From NCBI RefSeq assembly GCF_026151205.1, contig NC_087079.1, positions 7,924,635-7,988,634 on the forward strand: 64,000 nucleotides of DNA. The letters run 5' to 3'. Below the pieces are notes generated by a model, which saw nothing but the letters and a program-made list of their open reading frames with translations, was not told the DNA's origin and did not search any database. Of this stretch, positions 46,401-58,299 are shown one piece after another; positions within the stretch are counted from its first letter, which is position 1; each line of letters starts with the position of its first letter. The position numbers and the translations under genes were made by a program. The DNA is from Bolinopsis microptera. Its lineage: Eukaryota > Ctenophora > Tentaculata > Lobata > Bolinopsidae.

Positions 46401-49400
46401 ATTAATACGCATTACGCAATGTAAAGGGGTGCGGGTGACTGATTTAATAAATCAGAATTGTTAGGGGATGTGTGAATCACTTTGGAGTCTTTCAATTTCA
46501 TAACATTATTGGTTTGTGGCTCGGGAACATGAAAGGAAAAGAAATAACAATCCAATTGCATGCACCCAAATAGGGTGACGTCAGGGCTTATAACCATCTC
46601 GGGTTACAGTAAAGACCCTCCCACGCACCAACAGAATTTAGCAGCTCTAAATTTACTGGTAAATTGTAAACAGTAACCAACTTGGCTCCGATATGAGATA
46701 CACTTGGTGCCTAAGTCACGTGATATGATATCAATTACACTATAGGTCACGTGATACGACCCACTTACTCTATCTCATCTGCTCGGTTGTTCTCGCCAGT
46801 TCCCTGCCGATATTTTCCCAGGTCCTCAACTAAAGCTGTACATAGATCAAGGTCCTGAAAGAAAATAAGGGTGTTTCAAAAGCTACTTGTAAATTAATAT
46901 TTAAACATTATTTTTAAATGTATGTATCTTGAGATTTCCAGTGGAAATTGTCCACTGTAGATATCGGCTCTTTACACGAGATAGGGAGTTGAGAAAATTT
47001 ACCAATCTATTAATAGCTCTCTTAACACAAACGTGATCTAGAACAGTCCTCTTGTTAGGTTTCATAAATCAGCTTAAAAAACTCAACATGTCGGAGTCAA
47101 GAACGCATCTTAAAAACCTCATTTTAGTTATTTAAGTTTATCGTGCCGTTCTTCACTTTCGCCAAGCACAACTTTGAAAACAACTGTCCATTCATTGCTG
47201 TTAAAAACAAAAAACAGCGTGATATTGATCACGAGCAATGTTTGGAAAGTGTCACGATGTTGTCTCCAGACAGGGGAACTGTTATCTCACTTCGAACAAT
47301 CAAACTAGATAATTTGTTGTATATACTGAGATCAAGCTATCAATTTACAGGCTGTTGTCAAACATGTTGCAAGGTGTCATCTTCAGTGGCATACAGTCTC
47401 CAGACATGATTATATTATGAAGGAGTAATAATGATGTTGTCTCCAAACAGTCTATCATGTGATACGGCGTGACGTTGATTGATCAGCTATCATGTGCACG
47501 GTTAAGTTTTACAATTAGTAACACAACAGAAACAGAGGTTTAAAATTTATGTTGATTGTATTTTTTATACAGTGGAAATATCATGTCAATATTATATACG
47601 TGGCTGGAAAAAATGTGAATTGTTTTTTTTGTAATGTGAAATTAGATTTTTTGGAAAATGGATCTTATAAAAAAGTACAATACAAAGCTAACACATAAGA
47701 AGCCACCTGCCAGATCAACAGTGTACCGTGAACCATGGATATTGGATATGGCTACTGACTCCTATTATATATAATCATTAACGTTGACTTACATTAATAT
47801 AAATGTAATTATTAATTAAAAGAGACATCTCACCTTCCAAAAGAACTTCTTGATGTTCATATCGTTACAAGCAGCAGTGAACAGCTCCTGAACCAGATAA
47901 AACCTTTTCTCCAGGGTTTTGTTAGTTTGGATGTCTGAAGAAAGCTGAGCATACAGCTGTCCTCGCAAAATACTGAAAATAAGTGAAGATTAAAATAACG
48001 TTTTAAGAAATTTTACAAAGATGTCGTAGCACCCGAAGATATATCTTCTTGATTGTAAATCTAGTGTTATCACAGTCCGAGTTCTGAGATATTAGATACC
48101 AGCCACTGCCGTGATACTTCAAATACTTACATTGAACTTGGTGAATAGTTCATTCAAGGTATATCATGCTACGTAGAAAGTAGATACAATAAGTGAAAAG
48201 GTGCAGACTGCAGTTGTGCGCATTTTTGTGTTTAAGTACAGAACATGCATGAACGATACAGTATAATAATATAATATAACTAGGATCCGTGATCAAACTT
48301 TTGAGAGGTTTAAGGACCCCAACCGCTCACCGGTGCCTGCGGGGCAGCTGCGCAAATATTAACATCGCCAAAATTTAAAAATTTTTATATTTTAGACCAC
48401 GCCCATTCAAAATTGAACCACCTATATTGCTCTCTCTGAACATGATGAACGCCTATTTTTTCAGAAACTTTAGATTACCAAATTTTGCATTTGATAAAGG
48501 CCAACAAATGTTCAATGTACATTGACTTGCCCCCCCCCCCCCCCCCAGTGAGAGGTGCCGCCAGTCTAGAACATGGACCGTAATCATCATAAATCTACTA
48601 AGACTTGGAAGTTGGAGTTGGTCGTAAAAATGCTTGCCTAGGTGTATTATTATATAACTTAAATCAAGGTGGCCTAGGTGTATGCTAATTGGTATTGTAA
48701 TACAAACAATTCCTCGACCACCAGGACCCGAAAACTCGAAGAACAATGGTCATTAAACTATTCAATAGTTGCCAGAGTTGGTCTTAATTGTTAGTTCAGT
48801 AAAGAGGGCAGAAGTTGATGAATTATTCACGAGGAAAGGATTAGTCGTGTCAGTAGAGGCTCACTAGCTCACATTTACTGGGTACAGTATTGGTTTTGCG
48901 GCACTGGTTCAGTTTATTTTAACTCCATCAGTATACGTTATAGATTATCAAAAAATAAAGCAGATTCAGCGTGCCAACATGCTGAAATTGTTCTTATTTT
49001 CATGGTGGCTTGGATTGTCTTTGGTGACTCAGATGATGAACCGATACAGGGTACGTTTAGTAATTAAAATATGTCAGCAGTTGTAACTGCATTTAATAGG
49101 GGAACATTTTGGTATGGAGTAGAAAAAAGATAAGGAAACCGTTAAAATGATGAATTCTCCGAATTTGTATCAAATAGGTAAATGCACAGAATTTTAATTG
49201 TGATACTTCAGATCTAAAGCTAAAGTTGGCAGCTGCAGAGTTAATCCCCACGAAGGTTACGCAAGGAAAAACATACAAAAACAAGGAGGAACAATTTGCA
49301 GCAACACATGCAATCGATAAAGACCTCTCAACTGTAGCAGCTGCTGCCACTGATAACGGAGCAGGCTGGATAAAGTTAGAGTTTGATAGAACCTACTTTA

Positions 49401-52400
49401 TCCACAAGGTCCTTATCTACCATGAGTTTTATACCAACTGGTACCAACACCGTCCTGAAACTCAATGGTGTGGACAGGAAGAAGCTAATTTTAAGTCATG
49501 TGTGGATACTCATAACAACGTCGATGTGTCAGTGTACCAGGGAGAAGTAAAACAGAAGTCTTGTGGAACACTCCAACTAACATACGATCTAGAGCAGGCA
49601 GACCAGATCTACACACTGATCTGTGACACTGAAGGAGACACTGTAAAGCTCAGCAAGAGTATAGGGAACATATCAATAGCTGAAGTTGTTGTAACAGGTG
49701 AATTTAATAAGAAAAAGAAATAAATATGTTAAATAATATAGAGAGAGTTCTCTTATGAATAGCTTGGAAATAGTCAAGTACACTATATTCTTTTATTATA
49801 GTGAACATGAAGTGGTGAAATCATTCATCTGTCGTTCAGTAAATTGTCAATTAAACGTTAGTGTAGTTCAACATTTAACTTTGTGATAAAAACACCACCA
49901 TCAACAATTTTGATCATATTTTTCTTTCAGGAATAGAATGCCATACCCTAGATTTAAACTGGAAAAACGTACAAACAATTCCTGATTTGCCAGTTGAAAA
50001 TGGAAAGGAGATATATTTGACTTGTCCACCTGATTTCATCAAGAAGGGAGGCAACAAGGCAACTTGTCAGAACGGTGTTGTTGTCCCAACAAACCAACCT
50101 CCAGATTGCATTATAATTGGTAAGCTATCAAAATTGATCGGTAGATCATCGAAAGCCAGAGCCTATGTATGAGCTCTTTATCTCTTTGTATAGCCCACAA
50201 CTGACTCATTGGGTTAATTTAGAAAATAGTTATCAAATGATACCCCAACTTAAACCCGCAACTTAAACAGTAAACACCCCCAACCAGCCCCCCCCCCCCC
50301 CCCTCCTCCGAGTTGCAATCATTCTTAACCCAGATATCTTTAGTCTCTTTTTATAAAGTCAGTAAAATGAACGATCGGCTAAGTAAAACTTATGAACCTT
50401 GTGGTCACTGAACGCGTTTTCCATGCATCGGTGCATCCTAGCACATGAGAACTTCTAGTTCTAAGGAAAAATAAGTTTTTCTTAAATTAGCCGATTTTGT
50501 GGGTACAATGTTTTGATTTTTAATATACTCGAGCCTCGTGTTATCAAGATGCACAAAATTAACCATAAAACTAGAATCACGGTGGCAGTGCGAGCTGATC
50601 ATAGGAACAATATTATAGTTTTATAGAGTGCTCTATGCGCTGGTGCTAAATTTAATATCATCGGATAGGAAAAAAGTCTCAATCGAAGAGCGCCCTAAAA
50701 ACAAAAAAGTAGATCCAGCGCACGTTTCCACAAAACGTTATGACCATTTGACAAATTCTGACGACACACGTCAATTAAAATACAAAATGTTGCTCGTAAA
50801 TTGCACGTGCGCGTTCGACACCGTTACCATGGTTACCATGTAAATTCCTAATGTTCATCTAATTTGCACGTGGACGGTCGTACAAACATACAGACAGAAA
50901 AATATATATATATCGTATTTAATTTGAATGTATGTAACAGTTAGGGGAGTAGTCCTATGCAGTAAGATTTTGTTTTCGGTATTCACTTTGCCCCACAGGA
51001 GGGTAGTTCTCGATGCTGAATGGATTTTGAATTTCCATTTGATGCAGTTACATAACATGAAGAATTCGAAAAAAAGGGTGAGAAGAGCTATGTTTGTGTG
51101 TGTGTGTAAGGATATTCATGCTAAGTGGTTAAAACTTTACAATAAGTGGTAGTACTGCACAACACATTTCTAAACTCACACTAATCTTTCGATACTGTAA
51201 AAATACGTAATGGAAGTTAGTTACAATAGTTTTATAATGACATAACCCTACTATTAATATTCTGCAAAGTAAAGGCAGATTCATTGTAATAGAAACCCGG
51301 AGTTACTGCGTGCGAATAATATCTGCGTTATTTCTTTATAATGTGTTATTAAAGTAGAGTTAAATTATGCACAAAACGTCTCCGTGATATCTTACCTTTT
51401 CTTCCGCCTTGGTTTTGTGGATCCGTTCACAGTGATTTTAAGTTCTCGTGTCCCTGCCTGAAATAGAATCTGAGTTTTATCGTAGTATATTGATGATCTT
51501 AATCCGCTATTGTTGTGTTGATATTGGTTGACATGCAAACATCTTTAAGAACGTTTAATAACCACAATTGATGAAAATTTATATTATTTAACACTTGACC
51601 ATTACGTCGCATGATAACGATCTCAATCAAAGTGGTATGAAAATTGTATGCGAGACAGAGCTGCACGATATATATGTACAAGCACTTGTGCTCCTTTATA
51701 AAATATAACGTTATGAAGGGAAGTTCACTTGTCAAGTTGCGTTCTATAATCAGTGACAAAAAAGTTACAAAACTATAAAATTAAAATCTTCTTCAAGAAG
51801 ATAGGATCTAATATATGAGATTACAAGATTACATGATTTATAAAGATAAGACACGTAGATATGCACTATGCAGTATGCAGCCTGTAAATTTAGAAAACTA
51901 TAGAATTAAAAGTCTTCAAGAAGATTATAATATCATAATATATATAACAAATGCTATATAAGATAAGATTACACTATTTTATCGTTTAGAAACGCAGTCT
52001 GTAAATTTACAAAACGATAAAAATATTCTGCAAAAACGTGAATAAGTAACCGTACTATTTTCTCGTTGAGGGAGGCGGCTTGTAAAAGTTGGAAGAAGAG
52101 GGTGGAGTCAGTGAGGAGGAAGAGGTCCAAGTCGGTGGTGGTCGAGGATGTGGTTCCTTGTGAGGAGACAGAACTGCCACTATCACTTAAATTCAGCCTG
52201 GGTGGTAAGAGAAATAGATAATTGGGATATAATATTTAATATTATGGTTCATGCGAAAGGTCACTTTTTGGTCATTTTCTTGTTTTTTATGCTGTTGCCG
52301 GGGAGATTTGGGCAAGTACTAAAATATAGTACAGATAATATTTCGCATTCAGATCAAAAAGGGATCTAATCTCATGGAAAGTATAGCAGTAGTCAGTACC

Positions 52401-53768
52401 CACCTGTCAAGCCTAGAAGCTGACTCATCGAGACTAGCAGTAGCGTCTAGTCTGAGTCTCCGTTCCTTGCTTGGCCGGGGGCTGGGTAACGAGCCGTGCC
52501 ATGACGTGGAACTCAGATTGGAGAAACTAGCGCTCAGGGGCTTCTTTTTAGACAACTTCTCTGTAGCCGTGTCACCTGGTTGGACTGCAGTTCAAGTCAA
52601 GAGTCATTAGGTATATACATTGTACATTATACAAGGCGCTTATCATTCTGTTGTATTGGTCCTTCATTAACATGGTAACAACGAATGTCATGTCAGTAAA
52701 GCAATTATGTGATGACTTCATCGTCAGAATAGGTCAGTAGTAACATATGTGTGCTTCATAATCAGTGTTTACTGCATATCAGTACCAAGTTATAGTAAAA
52801 TAAGTGTACTTTAAACTGATAACTAACCATCAGAAGATGCGCTGACATAAGACCCGGTACTCTCGCTAAGCGAACTCTCAGACTTAGCGACTGAATCCTG
52901 TCTGAACTTTAGCGAGAGGTGCTGACTCTTAAACCTTTCGTCGCCTTGCAGAAAATCTGGCAGATCTTGAACCTGGAGTTTTACCCTTTTTTAGTATAAC
53001 TAGGGTTCAAAGATGTCGGCAAGCAGTATATTAACTGGCTCTACAATTATTTTATTATCATGTTATTAACACACCACAGCCGTAGCTACCTGTTTGATAA
53101 AAGTAGCTAACTTTTCATATAGTATTCGAAATATTGCCAACGAAATATAAATAAAATAAAACGTGTCAAAAACAGGAATGCATATTAAATTGAAAACTAA
53201 ACTTGGGTTTAGTGCTACCTAGAACTACCAAGGAAAATGAGCCGATTTTTCACGCTATTGAATTTCTAAAACATTGTTTACAGAAGGTACTGTATATAAT
53301 CAGACTCTAACCAAGGTTAATGATAAGAACTCGATCAGAGGTAATGTGTAAAGAATAGTTCTCGGGGGGGAGTCTGTGATGATAAGGTTTTTAGAGGTCA
53401 GCAGAGCAAGCTTCATCGACTTGTCCACCACACATCTCTCGTAGCATCTGATCCTGGGGTGAGAGTTCAATTTATTTTTAAACAAAGCATTTTTCCTCAT
53501 CGTTGTACTCAAATTGGACTTAGATGTTAATAATTCGAATCTTGCTTTAAATCAACAATCTTGTTTAAATGAAAGAAATTAGCAATAATTTACAGTTACA
53601 CGTGTACTTAAAAGTTTACTGGACAATTTCTCAAGTCACAAAACTAAATAATCTTATCAATTGTTAATTAATAAATAAGCCCCAGTTTTACCTTTGATAC
53701 TCAGCAGATGGTAGATTTCGTCGCATGAAACTCTCCAGCTTTTGGTTTACAACTTTTTGCTTCTCCAT
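43450..53768 (-). CDS. C12orf56/DUF4551-like gene, 11 phase-consistent exons
   Basis: Exons: 53768-53692, 53453-53312, 52972-52828, 52575-52404, 52197-52056, 51457-51396, 47972-47834, 46854-46769, 46106-46001, 43736-43683, 43542-43450 (1218 nt, 406 codons so far). All borders are GT/AG and all phases fit. The start is MEKQKVVNQKLESFMRRNLP, then RIRCYERCVVDKSMKLALLT with NLIITDSPPRTIL, which looks like a PH-type beta fold. Next come VQDLPDFLQGDERFKSQHL, a serine-rich linker, TDLDLFLLTDSTLFFQLLQ, FYLVQELFTAACNDMNIKKF, LCTALVEDLGKY and TEHLDTTTKLLFE|VLLAVTEHPTYG. I recall the vertebrate C12orf56 family as having the same FLRRNLP / RxYEPCVV / LTENPP start. Function is unknown. The exon at 46106-46001 is the weakest. 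Two further candidate exons lie at 32081-31919 and 29586-29370. Confidence 0.72.
44860..45275. repeat. 20/21-bp CACGTG minisatellite
   Basis: About 20 copies of ACTACCCACGTGTCCCCCCTC, alternating 20 and 21 bp because of a variable C run. Almost every unit carries the palindrome CACGTG (E-box core). Open frames on both strands through it are products of the repeat and not genes. It lies in an intron of the C12orf56-like gene. Confidence 0.95.
45300..45990. other. no gene recognised (intronic)
   Basis: Sequence between the CACGTG array and the exon at 46001-46106. Only short frames occur. Confidence 0.4.
48979..50119 (+). CDS. secreted discoidin-like + sushi-domain protein, nested in an intron
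   Basis: Exons 48979-49050, 49190-49697 and 49931-50119 join in phase (72 + 508 + 189 nt). Exon 1 encodes a signal peptide, MLKLFLFSWWLGLSLVTQ. Exon 2 encodes a roughly 160-residue galactose-binding/F5-8-type-C-like domain: THAIDKDLST, TDNGAGWIKLEFDRTYFIHK, YHEFYTNWY, NNVDVSVYQGE and a closing ISIAEVVVTG strand. Exon 3 is one complete sushi/CCP module with four cysteines (IECH ... LTCPP ... KATCQNG ... PPDC). It is bounded by phase-1 introns, as is normal for shuffled modules. The exon ends at a GTAAGC donor, so more exons are expected to the right. Without splicing the frame stops at 50172. The gene lies wholly inside the intron between exons 6 and 7 of the minus-strand C12orf56-like gene. 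The ligand is unknown. Confidence 0.78.
50180..51390. other. no exon recognised
   Basis: Intronic for the C12orf56-like gene and downstream of the secreted-protein gene. A C run occurs at about 50289-50302. I could not find the next exon of the plus-strand gene. Confidence 0.35.
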
Positions 53769-53779
53769 AATGGTCCATT

Positions 53780-54520
53780 GTGTTAGTGGAGCCAGTAAAT
53801 TTGCTTATTAGAGTTGATCTAATAAGCAGGAATTATAAGGTTAATAAGTGTGTAGGGTCGTCTGTAGACCTGTATGATCATGAGCTGTAAGAAGAGATAG
53901 TAAGAACAAAATAATATGGTCATTTGGTCTCACAAAATAATCAAAACTTCAGGTCAAAATGTTTTTGATATTTCAATACAAGAACTAATATGATCACATT
54001 CATTAAAAGCAACAGGACTAACTGGCAGTATGAACATTAAGGCTATAGGGCTAAATACATTTTTTTTAATTACAAGGTTATGCACACATGATATCTCTCT
54101 CTGCCATGAAACATGGCTAACCTTTCAAACTATGATTAAAAACATAAACCTAAACTAAAACTCAACTGGGCTCTCCTATGTCACCAAACTAGACCAATAA
54201 GCAATTTTAGCTTAAATAATTATATTTTTATATATTTGTATAATAAGTATATTGACGTAGTGGATGGTTGAGGGGGTTTTAAGCACAGGTCACTCTCAAA
54301 TCCTAAAGGTAAGCAGTGGCCTTCGGCACTTGAAAGTTGAAACCTCTTCAAACCTCTCCTGATTTATTTATTATTGATATTGTTTGATTGTGCCGTAAAA
54401 ATAAATATTTGTTTTATTAAATATTTGTTTTATTATAAGCAATTAAGTGGTAAAAATATTTATTGACCATGTCGTAACAGTAACATAGCTATCAACTATT
54501 TTCTTAAATAATATAAGATC
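53780..54520. other. upstream flank of the C12orf56-like gene; nothing recognised
   Basis: AT-rich sequence 5' of the ATG at 53768. The promoter should lie here, but no convincing core element was picked out. Confidence 0.35.
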
Positions 54521-54531
54521 ATCAATCATTA

Positions 54532-54972
54532 GGGATCGTACCCCCCCCCCCCCCCCCTCCGTAATCAACCGTAATCAAGACCGAACCCCCCCCCCCCCTA
54601 TGTTACGTAATCAAGGTTTGACCCACCCCCCCCCCCCGTAATCAAGACCCAACCCCCTCCTTTTATTACTATCTATTACATGCTCATTTTAATTTAAGCC
54701 ATTAATTTATTAAAAGCTATCACAACGGATTAATGAATGAAATAATCGCAAAGCACTTACTAAACGAAAATTGGTTTAAAAAACGAAAATTTTGATTACA
54801 TAATTAACAAAAATTGTCCAATTGGTATCTCGAAAATCGGTAAAAAATTAAAGTTTTGATTACGTAATCAACGACCAAACCCCCCCCCCCCCCCCCCCCC
54901 CCCGTAATCAACCGTAAGCATTTGAAAATCCCCCCCCTCCCTCAGCTGATTACGTAATATGTGAACGACCCC
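54532..54972. mobile_element. PIF/Harbinger-like MITE with long C tracts (inverted copy)
   Basis: Reverse-oriented relative of 22203-22672. The right end is CGTAATATGTGAACGACCCC followed by TTA (54973-54975), and the left flank is also TTA (54529-54531). The left terminal repeat is eroded (GGGATCGTAC). C runs of up to about 25 bases follow or precede CGTAATCA. Confidence 0.7.
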
Positions 54973-55608
54973 TTAATGTCAAATATAATGATGGTAAATA
55001 CCCCAATCGATATAGTTCGTAAGATTGATTGAGTCAGCAACAGATACTATACTAATAGAATAGATTGGTCATATTTTGCACTTCAGTGAATCCTAAAGTT
55101 TACCTTAGGCAAGTAAACTAATCTTACGGCATTTACTAAACCTTAATACAGTTAAGCAGCCCCGACTGTTGTAGTAGAATGAGACTAAATTTCTAACAAG
55201 TAGAATAGGGACAATCTGAACATTATTGTCTTTTGCTGATCTGATCTGATTTCTTTCAAGAAGCATATAATGAACAATCTGAGCACCTGTATGGTTTTTA
55301 ACCTTAAAGTCTTCTGAAGTGAACCAAGAGACGTGACTTATGCTCAGTAGTATAATTACAGTCATAGCATTTGTCAGGCCTTTCTATACAATCTGCACAA
55401 ATTGTACCACCACAAATTATGTTAGGGTAACGGATAAACTTTCAAGACTATAAAAAAGCTAAGTGATTACATATTGAATGATTAAATGGTGCATTCAGCA
55501 AAAACAGCTCATTAAGTATTTCGAAATAACAACAACCCCTTTCAAAAATTTTGTTTCTCTAATTCCTTTGAATTTAACATCTCTAACAGGGTTATTAAGT
55601 AGTATATA

Positions 55609-56310
55609 GTGAACAAAGTGAACGGCAAGAAGGTTAAAGCTTCCCCTGGAAACTGCCAGAGTTACATCATTTATCTGTTCCAATGTAGTGTCTGTGGAAA
55701 GGCTTACGTCGGTCACACTACTCGCTCTCTACGGGTTAGGACTGGAGAACATAGGGTCAAATATTATAAACTTTTAAATGACGATAAGGTAGACAGTGGC
55801 GTAACTTAGGGCCCCGCAGACCCCGCTGTGCGGGGGGGCGCCGTATAAGGGGGGCGCAATTTTCCTGAATTTTAGGCCCTTTCACTGAAAAAACGCCTAG
55901 TTTGTGTATTTCCCTGTCCAATTTAGCGTTCGGCCGACGCGAAAAAAATATTTGGGGTACCCTTTTTTGCTTCAGGGGGCGCAAAAAGCTATATAGGGGG
56001 GTGAGAAAAAAAGTACTCGACCTTTTTTTTTTTTTTTTTTTTTTTTTTAGGGACAAAAAATTTTAGGGGGCGCTTTTCGTCACTGAGCGGGGGGGCGCCA
56101 ACAAGCAAAGTTTCGCCACTGAAGGTAGATGAAACAAGTGATGAATATAGTTTGGGCTTACATTTGTTGGATTATGGTTTTAGACAAAGGGAAGATTTTA
56201 ACAAAATTTTAATGTGTCAATTACTGATAATTCTAGTCCTAAACTTTGGAAGTCCGTGAACATAAATATGTTCAACTACTCAAAACTTTAAAACCTTTGG
56301 GAATTAACAC
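55609..56310 (+). pseudogene. Penelope-like element GIY-YIG endonuclease fragment, interrupted
   Basis: The plus-strand frame at 55609-55785 contains IIYLFQCSVCGKAYVGHTTR and LRVRTGEH. This is the cysteine-bearing GIY-YIG nuclease start typical of Penelope-like retroelements. After a 328-bp insertion the coding sequence resumes at 56130 (DEYSLGLHLLDYG). It then shifts frame and ends with the family's characteristic LKTLKP...GINTINPFG block near 56280-56310. No reverse transcriptase is attached. Confidence 0.75.
55794..56121. mobile_element. hAT-type MITE inserted in the Penelope-like fragment
   Basis: Termini CAGTGGCGTAAC and GTTTCGCCACTG are inverted. An exact 8-bp duplication, AAGGTAGA, flanks the insert (55786-55793, 56122-56129). 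The interior has GGGGGGGCGCC blocks and a T run. Removing it and one duplication restores the reading frame across the junction of the GIY-YIG fragment. Confidence 0.88.
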
Positions 56311-56319
56311 TATAAATCC

Positions 56320-57040
56320 TTTTGGCCTTCTCTTACTCCTTACATCTTAATTTTAACTTTATAACCGCGTTTTAAGAGTGTTCAGATTTTTAAAGGAATT
56401 TTGAGTTTTACTTACTTTTTACAATTTTTAGGGCTTATGTCACTGAAAATGACGCTTTGCAACATGTTCTGTTCGACGATAGCCTGTAAATTGATAGTTT
56501 GATCTTAGTATTTAAAACAATTCATTTAGCAAGATTGATTCAAAGGGAGACAAAGATTCCTCAGAGGATCACTAAAAAACCAATTCAGTATCAATATCAC
56601 AATAAGGCAAATTGGCAAACATTTTTTTGGATGAATCATACGATAAAAACATTCATTAACTTTTGTTTTATCAATTAGAATTCGCATGAATACCACATAT
56701 GAAAACGCACAATGATTAATTTGTAGCAGAATGCACTACTGGGCCGCGCAGCGCATCTTCTCGGTAGATTGGCGAGATGCACCACTGGGCGGTGGGCCTC
56801 ACCGAGCTGCAAATGATTGACATCGTGAATCAAATGCATTAACAATTCATGGATCGTCATACCTCAAACCAAGAATTAATTAGATTGCATATGCATAGCG
56901 GGCAATCGGTGTTTTGAAATATAATGATAACAATTAAAAATCTTTTAAATATACTAAAACATAAAAGATTTTTAATTGTAGAGTAATTAATAATTATTCA
57001 GTTTAAACCGTATTCAGTATTTATTATTGATTGACGATGT
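56320..57040. other. no gene recognised
   Basis: Mostly AT-rich. A block with GGGCCGCGCAGCGCATCTTC and GGCGGTGGGCCTCACCGAGC at about 56740-56815 looks like part of the dispersed GC-rich repeat family also seen near 57178. Confidence 0.35.
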
Positions 57041-57051
57041 CAATCCGTCGA

Positions 57052-57082
57052 GATCGTTGCTCTGTGAAGCAGAGCAACGATC
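57052..57082. repeat. 13-bp-arm perfect hairpin
   Basis: GATCGTTGCTCTG and CAGAGCAACGATC are separated by a 5-base loop (TGAAG). There is no T run after it and no associated gene. Confidence 0.75.
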
Positions 57083-57169
57083 GACGACGATGCGAAGCAA
57101 GAATGCTAGTTAGCGCGGCGCGTCGAAGCGGCGAAGTCTTCCAATATTTATTATAATTAGATCTGATCA

Positions 57170-57290
57170 GCGCTGATTACTGGGCCGCGCTCAGCCTGTC
57201 ATTCCGCCAAATCTTTATTCGGCGGATATTTATCTTTATATGTTAATGAACATAATAGCCTGGGGTCCTTAGGTAACAGCGCTGATAAAT
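57170..57290. repeat. dispersed repeat fragment (second copy)
   Basis: Carries the same two blocks as 35-160 (AGCCTGTCATTCCGCC and ATAATAGCCTGGGGTCC), with different spacing. Confidence 0.45.
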
Positions 57291-57707
57291 ATATTTTCAT
57301 TTTCAATATTTTCACAAAAATATATTATAATATATTTTTGTAAATATGTTGAATATAATATGAAAATATAAGTTTTTTTGATCGCGCGCGATCAAAAGGG
57401 GTTGTAGCGTGTGTCAAGTAATGTGTGACGCGCTTCTGCAAGCGAAAGGGCTCTGGTTAGAGCAAACTGGCCGTCAAAGCCGCGCATTCATGAAAACAGG
57501 ATTAACTTGTTTATAATATACGACAAATAAAAATTAATTTAAAACCATCCGTGGTTTTTTAAATAAATAATAATTTTACCGAAATCCATGAAAGCCAGCT
57601 TTGTAAAATTTATTATTAAATCATATTATATCGTCAATTCTAAATATTTACGCAATGCAACTGCATTTCATTAACCTGTAAACAAGTTCACATAGCTATG
57701 TGTCTAC

Positions 57708-57980
57708 CACGGGTCCGTATTGCCTGATTTAAGTTACAGAAAAGCCAGCGGATCGCTAGCGGGCGCCTAACGGAGATGCACTAAAATGCAGCATTCATAC
57801 CTAGCGGATGGCTAGCGGAGTATAGCGGACGCCGCGCGCAAACTATGAACTAGCGGAGAATAGTACTAGCTTCATTAACACACCCGCTAGTTTCCGCTAG
57901 CTATCCGATATTGCTGCTAGGTCCGCTAGCTTTTCTGTAACTTAAATCTGCAAAAAAAATCGGCTATATACGGACCCGTG
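57708..57980. mobile_element. palindromic MITE with CACGGGTCCGTAT termini
   Basis: Terminal inverted repeats begin CACGGGTCCGTAT and include GATTTAAGTTACAGAAAAGC. They are flanked by a 4-bp duplication, CTAC (57704-57707, 57981-57984). The interior repeats GCTAGCGGA many times in both orientations, so the whole 273 bp can fold on itself. The superfamily is unassigned. Confidence 0.75.
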
Positions 57981-58146
57981 CTACGCATACTCAGTACTGC
58001 GTGACGCGCTTGTTTCACGCGCAGGCAACTGGCTCCTTTTGCCTACTGCTTTTGGTTTAAGCGCTGACTCACATTTGAACTGGCAAAGGTATAATTGAAA
58101 TATTTATGAAGTCAGCATGCTAAATTATTTCGAAAAACTCGTTTAT

Positions 58147-58262
58147 CTTAACGGGTGATACTCGTAAAATATCTGTTCCATATATTGTACCATATATTAT
58201 ACCGTCGCGACGAGTCCGACTCGGCGCGCGTCCTGGTAGGTTGTAAACCTACAACGTTTATT
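58147..58262. repeat. dispersed structured repeat (copy 2)
   Basis: Same block order as 5447-5545: CGGGTGATACTCGTAAAATA, then GACGAGTCCGACTC, then the hairpin GTAGGTT-GTA-AACCTAC. This copy has extra bases in the spacers. Confidence 0.45.
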
Positions 58263-58299
58263 TTGATCTGACATTTGCATTATTGATGATTTAGAGTTA

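Noticed and set aside
47143-47409. 88-codon plus-strand frame
   Set aside because: It lies in an intron of the minus-strand gene, starts without supporting context and resembles no family. It is probably chance.
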